Of a stretch of DNA of 8,193 bases, positions 5,439 through 8,193 are shown piece after piece; within the stretch, counting starts at the first letter, position 1; each line of letters begins with the position of its first letter. Location: positions 1 through 8,193 of the forward strand of contig JBIILX010000058.1 in the NCBI GenBank assembly GCA_044338275.1, written 5' to 3'. The position numbers and the translations under genes were made by a program. This stretch comes from Pontimonas sp044338275. Its GTDB lineage: Bacteria > Actinomycetota > Actinomycetes > Actinomycetales > Microbacteriaceae. A model generated the notes under the pieces. That model was not told the DNA's origin. It did no database searches and worked only from the letters and a program-made list of their open reading frames with translations.

Positions 5439-7772
5439 ATGAACGCCATTCACGGGCATGAATCCGGAAAGGGTGTGTTCAGAGACGATATATATCGGAT
5501 ACTCAACCCAGATCTTCGTCACACGTCTACCGATACACAGCGTCACTATCTGCGCCACGGCAAGAAGGAAGGCCGCCGAGTATTTCCCGCCAAGGATGTT
5601 GTCCCGGGAACGGCGCAACGGAGGGCCGACGCCCCCCGGCTCGTCATCGTCAGTCCTGATGCCGGCTACGGGGCAGCTACGACAGCTCTGGCGGTGGCAG
5701 AGTATTTCAGCGCTTCCCACCAGGTGACAGCAGTCTTTGCTAGCGGAGGCCCTCAGCTGAAAAAGTTTGAGGACCACTGCATCGAAATGTGGGTGTGTCC
5801 GAATATTCTCGAAGACTCCTACGAAGCGGAAGCAGTCGCCCAGCTCATTTCTCACGATGTGGGGCCTTCGGTGGTCGTCGCCAACACTGTCTCTTCGTGG
5901 CCACTCCTTCCTCACTTGGCTCAAAGGTTCGTCCCGACGATCACCCTCGTTCACGAATTTGCTGATTATGTGCGGCCCGATTTTGTCTTCCACAACGTTG
6001 CCTTGTGGTCAACACGGGTTGTTTTCCCTGCGCCTGTGGTGATGAATCGCGCGGCACAGCTGCACCCGCGTGCCATGGTCCGAGACTGTGACCTTGCGCC
6101 CCAGGCCGTTCCCACAGGCCCTGGGGGAGAGCGAGCACTCGTTGCTGCAGACTCGCAGGCTTCCGGTTCGCCCTTGGTGGTGGGGGCGGGCACGGTCTCG
6201 TTCCGAAAAGGTCTTGACCTCTTTATTGAAACCTGCAGGCTTCTCAAGGCGGGTCAACCGCAGCGGAATTGGCGATTCCGTTGGGTCGGGCCTGGATATG
6301 ACGAACGCGATGACCTGGGGTACTCCGTGTTTTTGGCAGCGCAGATTGAATCCGCAGGGCTCGCCGGGCACTTCGAGTTTGTCGGTCCTGTTGACGATCT
6401 CAACCCTTATCTCCATGACGCGGATGTTTTTCTTCTCACATCTCGCCTTGATCCTTTCCCCAATGTCGCAGTGGAGTCTCTCCGCGCCGGACTTCCCGTG
6501 GTCTGTTGGGACGGCGCCAGTGGGGTCGCTGAATTTCTTGCTCTGCACGACTGGGGCGACCAATTGCTGGCTCCTGCTTTCTCGTGCGAGACGATGGCTG
6601 ATCGCGTGCTGGCCCTCCTGGACTCCAAAGACCTTCCGGGGGCGAAGGCGACCATGCGCGCGTTGTGGGAGAAGTACTTGGCCCTTGATGTGTATGGAGC
6701 CAGATTAGACAGTCTTCGGGAGCAGGCCCAGGAGCAAATCCGTCAGGAAGTCGAACACGCTGCCTCTCTCGAGCTCAGCGATTTTGTAGATATGAGGCCG
6801 CAGCACATGCTGTCCCCACAGAATCACACACGGACCGAGGCGATTGTCCATTACCTCAGGGCCGAAGCTACGCGCGTTGACCCCTTTCGGCCGAGCCCTG
6901 TCTTTAGTCCGCGAATTTGGGAAGAGGTAGGGAAGTCGATCAAGAACGAGAATCGGTTTTTTGGCTACCTCTCCTCTGGCAGGCCGCCGGGACCTTGGGC
7001 CCACGATGTTATCGATATCTCGGCAATCGGGCAGGCCGATAAGTCCGTCCTGCGCCTGATCCTGCACATTCACGTCCACTATTTGGACGTGTTCGAGCGG
7101 TTACTCGACTCCCTTCTATCTGGTCAAGAAACCTATGAACTCGTGATTTCTGCGACCGATGAAAGCCTGTTGGCTCCTATCCAGAGCGCCCTCGCATCGC
7201 GGGGAATCTCGGCCCACTCGGTGGCTCTAGCACCACCGGCGGGGAGAAATTTTGGGTCCCTGTTTGAGCTTGCGCGCAGCGCCGACTGGGATGACAGCGT
7301 CGTGGTGTGTCACCTTCACACAAAGAAGTCGCCCCAGTTCGAGGACGAGAAGATCGGAGAACAGTGGCTGAGTTTTCTGGTTCAGTCACTGGGTCACGGT
7401 GGGGACGCAGCGGGTATCCGCGCAATTGCGTCCCAGTTTTCACGCAATGACGACTTAGGCCTGGTCTTTCCCGTAGACCCAGTTCTCGTCGGGGTCGAAG
7501 GTAATAGAGCTCACATCGACCGCCTTGTGAAGAACTTTGGGCTGGAATCCTCTCCCTATCAGGAAGATTTTCCCGTGGGTGGCATGTTCTGGGTTCGAGG
7601 AAATGTGATTCGCTTGGTGGCGGAGCGCTTTGCATCGTTGGAGTTTGATTCAGAACCCATTCCCATCGATGGGTCTGTTCTTCACGCACTGGAACGTGTG
7701 ATACCTCGGGCAGTCGTGTCCGCGGGGTATTCCAGCGCCCTGTGCTTCCTGCCGGGTGCACGCCGGGAATGA
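5439..7772 (+). CDS. Large multidomain glycosyltransferase: GT4 domain plus RgpF-like rhamnan synthesis domain
   Basis: 777 residues without signal peptide or obvious membrane segment, so probably a cytoplasmic or membrane-associated glycan assembly enzyme. Residues about 14-50 form a short helical motif (IYRILNPDL...HYLRHGKKEGRR) often found beside glycosyltransferase domains. Residues about 66-400 are a GT-B, family 4 domain: SPDAGYGAATTALAVAEYF (72-90), GAGTVSFRKGLDLFIE (249-264) with Lys257, FRWVGPG (280-286), and DPFPNVAVESLRAGLPVV (338-355), an EX7E-type site with Asp338 replacing the first Glu and Glu346 as the second. A helical linker follows (about 423-445), then another YLSSGRPPGPW motif (510-520). 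Residues about 536-773 resemble the rhamnan synthesis protein F family: LHIHVHYLDVFERLLDSLL (542-560), HLHTKKS (625-631), GGMFWVRG (714-721) and DGSVLHALERVIP (744-756). The ATG at 5439 is the first start after an in-frame TAG at 5430-5432, with AGAGGG just upstream. With the rml genes it probably adds rhamnose or other sugars to a cell-wall polysaccharide; donor, acceptor and linkage are unknown. Confidence 0.85.
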   Translation: MNAIHGHESGKGVFRDDIYRILNPDLRHTSTDTQRHYLRHGKKEGRRVFPAKDVVPGTAQRRADAPRLVIVSPDAGYGAATTALAVAEYFSASHQVTAVFASGGPQLKKFEDHCIEMWVCPNILEDSYEAEAVAQLISHDVGPSVVVANTVSSWPLLPHLAQRFVPTITLVHEFADYVRPDFVFHNVALWSTRVVFPAPVVMNRAAQLHPRAMVRDCDLAPQAVPTGPGGERALVAADSQASGSPLVVGAGTVSFRKGLDLFIETCRLLKAGQPQRNWRFRWVGPGYDERDDLGYSVFLAAQIESAGLAGHFEFVGPVDDLNPYLHDADVFLLTSRLDPFPNVAVESLRAGLPVVCWDGASGVAEFLALHDWGDQLLAPAFSCETMADRVLALLDSKDLPGAKATMRALWEKYLALDVYGARLDSLREQAQEQIRQEVEHAASLELSDFVDMRPQHMLSPQNHTRTEAIVHYLRAEATRVDPFRPSPVFSPRIWEEVGKSIKNENRFFGYLSSGRPPGPWAHDVIDISAIGQADKSVLRLILHIHVHYLDVFERLLDSLLSGQETYELVISATDESLLAPIQSALASRGISAHSVALAPPAGRNFGSLFELARSADWDDSVVVCHLHTKKSPQFEDEKIGEQWLSFLVQSLGHGGDAAGIRAIASQFSRNDDLGLVFPVDPVLVGVEGNRAHIDRLVKNFGLESSPYQEDFPVGGMFWVRGNVIRLVAERFASLEFDSEPIPIDGSVLHALERVIPRAVVSAGYSSALCFLPGARRE

Positions 7773-7818
7773 GCCGTTTGTCTGCGTTTCTCTCGGAAGG
7801 ATGTGAACACTCTGGGCT

Positions 7819-7824
7819 TAGTAT
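7819..7824 (+). promoter_or_regulatory. Candidate -10 box upstream of the export permease (TAGTAT)
   Basis: TAGTAT matches the TAnnnT pattern and would give a leader of about 75 bases before the GTG at 7906. No TTGACA-like hexamer stands 16-18 bases upstream (the bases there are purine-rich, around GGAAGGA), so the call is weak. Confidence 0.2.
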
Positions 7825-7871
7825 TCGATTGTGGTTGTGGAGGGAAACGGTAGTTTCGCTCGGCAACTTCT

Positions 7872-7881
7872 CTAGGCCTAG
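7872..7881. repeat. Perfect 10-bp palindrome CTAGGCCTAG
   Basis: The sequence CTAGGCCTAG is identical on both strands. It has no loop, so it is more likely a protein-binding site than an RNA hairpin, if it has a role at all. It lies 24 bases before the permease start. Chance occurrence is possible. Confidence 0.3.
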
Positions 7882-7905
7882 TGCCATGACAAAGGATGTG
7901 GTTCT

Positions 7906-8193
7906 GTGAAGCGGAGAAACACGCCGCAGCACGTCGAGCTGTTACTCCTTCTCGTCAAGAGAGAGCTTGGCGGTAAGTACAAGTCGACGGTGCTTGGCCA
8001 ACTGTGGTCTCTGGCCAATCCGATTGCCACGATAGTCATTTACTCTCTCGTTTTCGGCCTCATCTTCCGCGTCCAGCCCCCACCTGGTGACCCGAGCGGA
8101 CTGGACAACTTCGCTATTTTCTTGGTGGTCGGGCTATTGCCTTGGCTGTTTTTCGCCAATGTGCTGAATCAGGCGGCCCAATCCATTGTTGCC
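7906..8193 (+). CDS. ABC-2 type polysaccharide export permease (Wzm/TagG-like), 5' part
   Basis: The first 96 codons are present and the gene runs off the right edge in frame. The only possible start is GTG at 7906, because an in-frame TAG lies at 7879-7881 with no other start between; AAAGGA at 7891-7896 serves as ribosome binding site. The protein begins with a short cytoplasmic helix and then VKRELGGKYKSTVLGQLWSL (17-36), the hallmark K/RELK-RYKxSxLGxLW segment of Wzm/TagG/RfbA permeases. A first membrane span follows (about 37-54, NPIATIVIYSLVFGLIFR region) and a second at about 69-85. Such permeases pair with an ATPase (Wzt/TagH) to carry lipid-linked polysaccharides across the membrane. 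Its place after rml and glycosyltransferase genes points to export of a rhamnose-containing glycan. The ATPase should lie just beyond the window. Confidence 0.9.
   Translation, partial: MKRRNTPQHVELLLLLVKRELGGKYKSTVLGQLWSLANPIATIVIYSLVFGLIFRVQPPPGDPSGLDNFAIFLVVGLLPWLFFANVLNQAAQSIVA

Larger units (their letters stand above)
7773..7905. other. Intergenic gap before the ABC permease gene
   Basis: These 133 bases contain no credible gene. They hold a TAGTAT box at 7819-7824 that could be a -10 element (without a good -35), a small GAAAC-GGTA-GTTTC stem-loop at 7844-7857, a perfect 10-bp palindrome CTAGGCCTAG at 7872-7881, a seven-codon ORF at 7886-7909, and an AAAGGA ribosome binding site at 7891-7896. 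No run of T follows either repeat, so I see no intrinsic terminator. A separate promoter for the export genes is possible but unproven. Confidence 0.4.

Noticed and set aside
7844..7857. GAAAC-GGTA-GTTTC stem-loop as a terminator of the glycosyltransferase gene
   Set aside because: The stem is short and A/T rich at its core and is not followed by a T-run, so it does not meet the pattern of an intrinsic terminator.
7177..7932. 251-codon minus-strand frame antisense to the RgpF-like domain
   Set aside because: The plus-strand protein shows conserved motifs across the whole stretch; the antisense product is rich in Arg, Pro and Ser with no domain.

Overview
The window looks like chromosomal DNA of an actinobacterium, most likely from Micrococcales/Microbacteriaceae. 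The reasons are moderately high GC without extreme bias (by eye, upper 50s percent), GTG starts, the actinobacterial flavour of PurK/PurE, RmlC and the WbbL-like rhamnosyltransferase, and purine genes adjoining a rhamnose cell-wall locus. The family-level assignment is inference only. There are nine protein-coding genes, two of them cut by the window edges. I see no tRNA, rRNA, CRISPR array, insertion sequence or other mobile element.

Layout: bases 1-1167 carry the end of purK and all of purE on the plus strand, the two steps that convert AIR to CAIR in purine synthesis. purE meets, tail to tail, a minus-strand operon rmlB-rmlD-GT2 (3861 down to 1164). Its three genes are joined by 4-base ATGA overlaps, and it encodes two dTDP-L-rhamnose enzymes plus a WbbL-like family 2 glycosyltransferase. 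An 81-87 base divergent regulatory region (about 3862-3948) separates it from the plus-strand genes rmlC-rmlA, also joined by ATGA. These are followed by a large 777-residue glycosyltransferase (5439-7772) and, after a 133-base gap, the start of a Wzm/TagG-type ABC-2 polysaccharide export permease that runs off the right edge.

How the genes fit together: RmlA, RmlB, RmlC and RmlD form the complete pathway glucose-1-phosphate + dTTP to dTDP-L-rhamnose. The two glycosyltransferases would use this or related sugars to build a rhamnose-containing glycan on a lipid carrier, and the ABC permease, with an ATPase expected beyond the window, would export it. This reads as the start of a cell-wall rhamnan-type polysaccharide cluster.

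Most of the window is recognisable, ordinary biology. The parts deserving a second look are the three-part architecture of the 777-residue protein (short helical motif, GT4 domain, RgpF-like domain), the compact divergent rml control region (possible leaderless rmlC start, overlapping promoters, hairpin at the rmlB ribosome binding site), and a few small sequence oddities at gene junctions. I found no evidence for a wholly new system.
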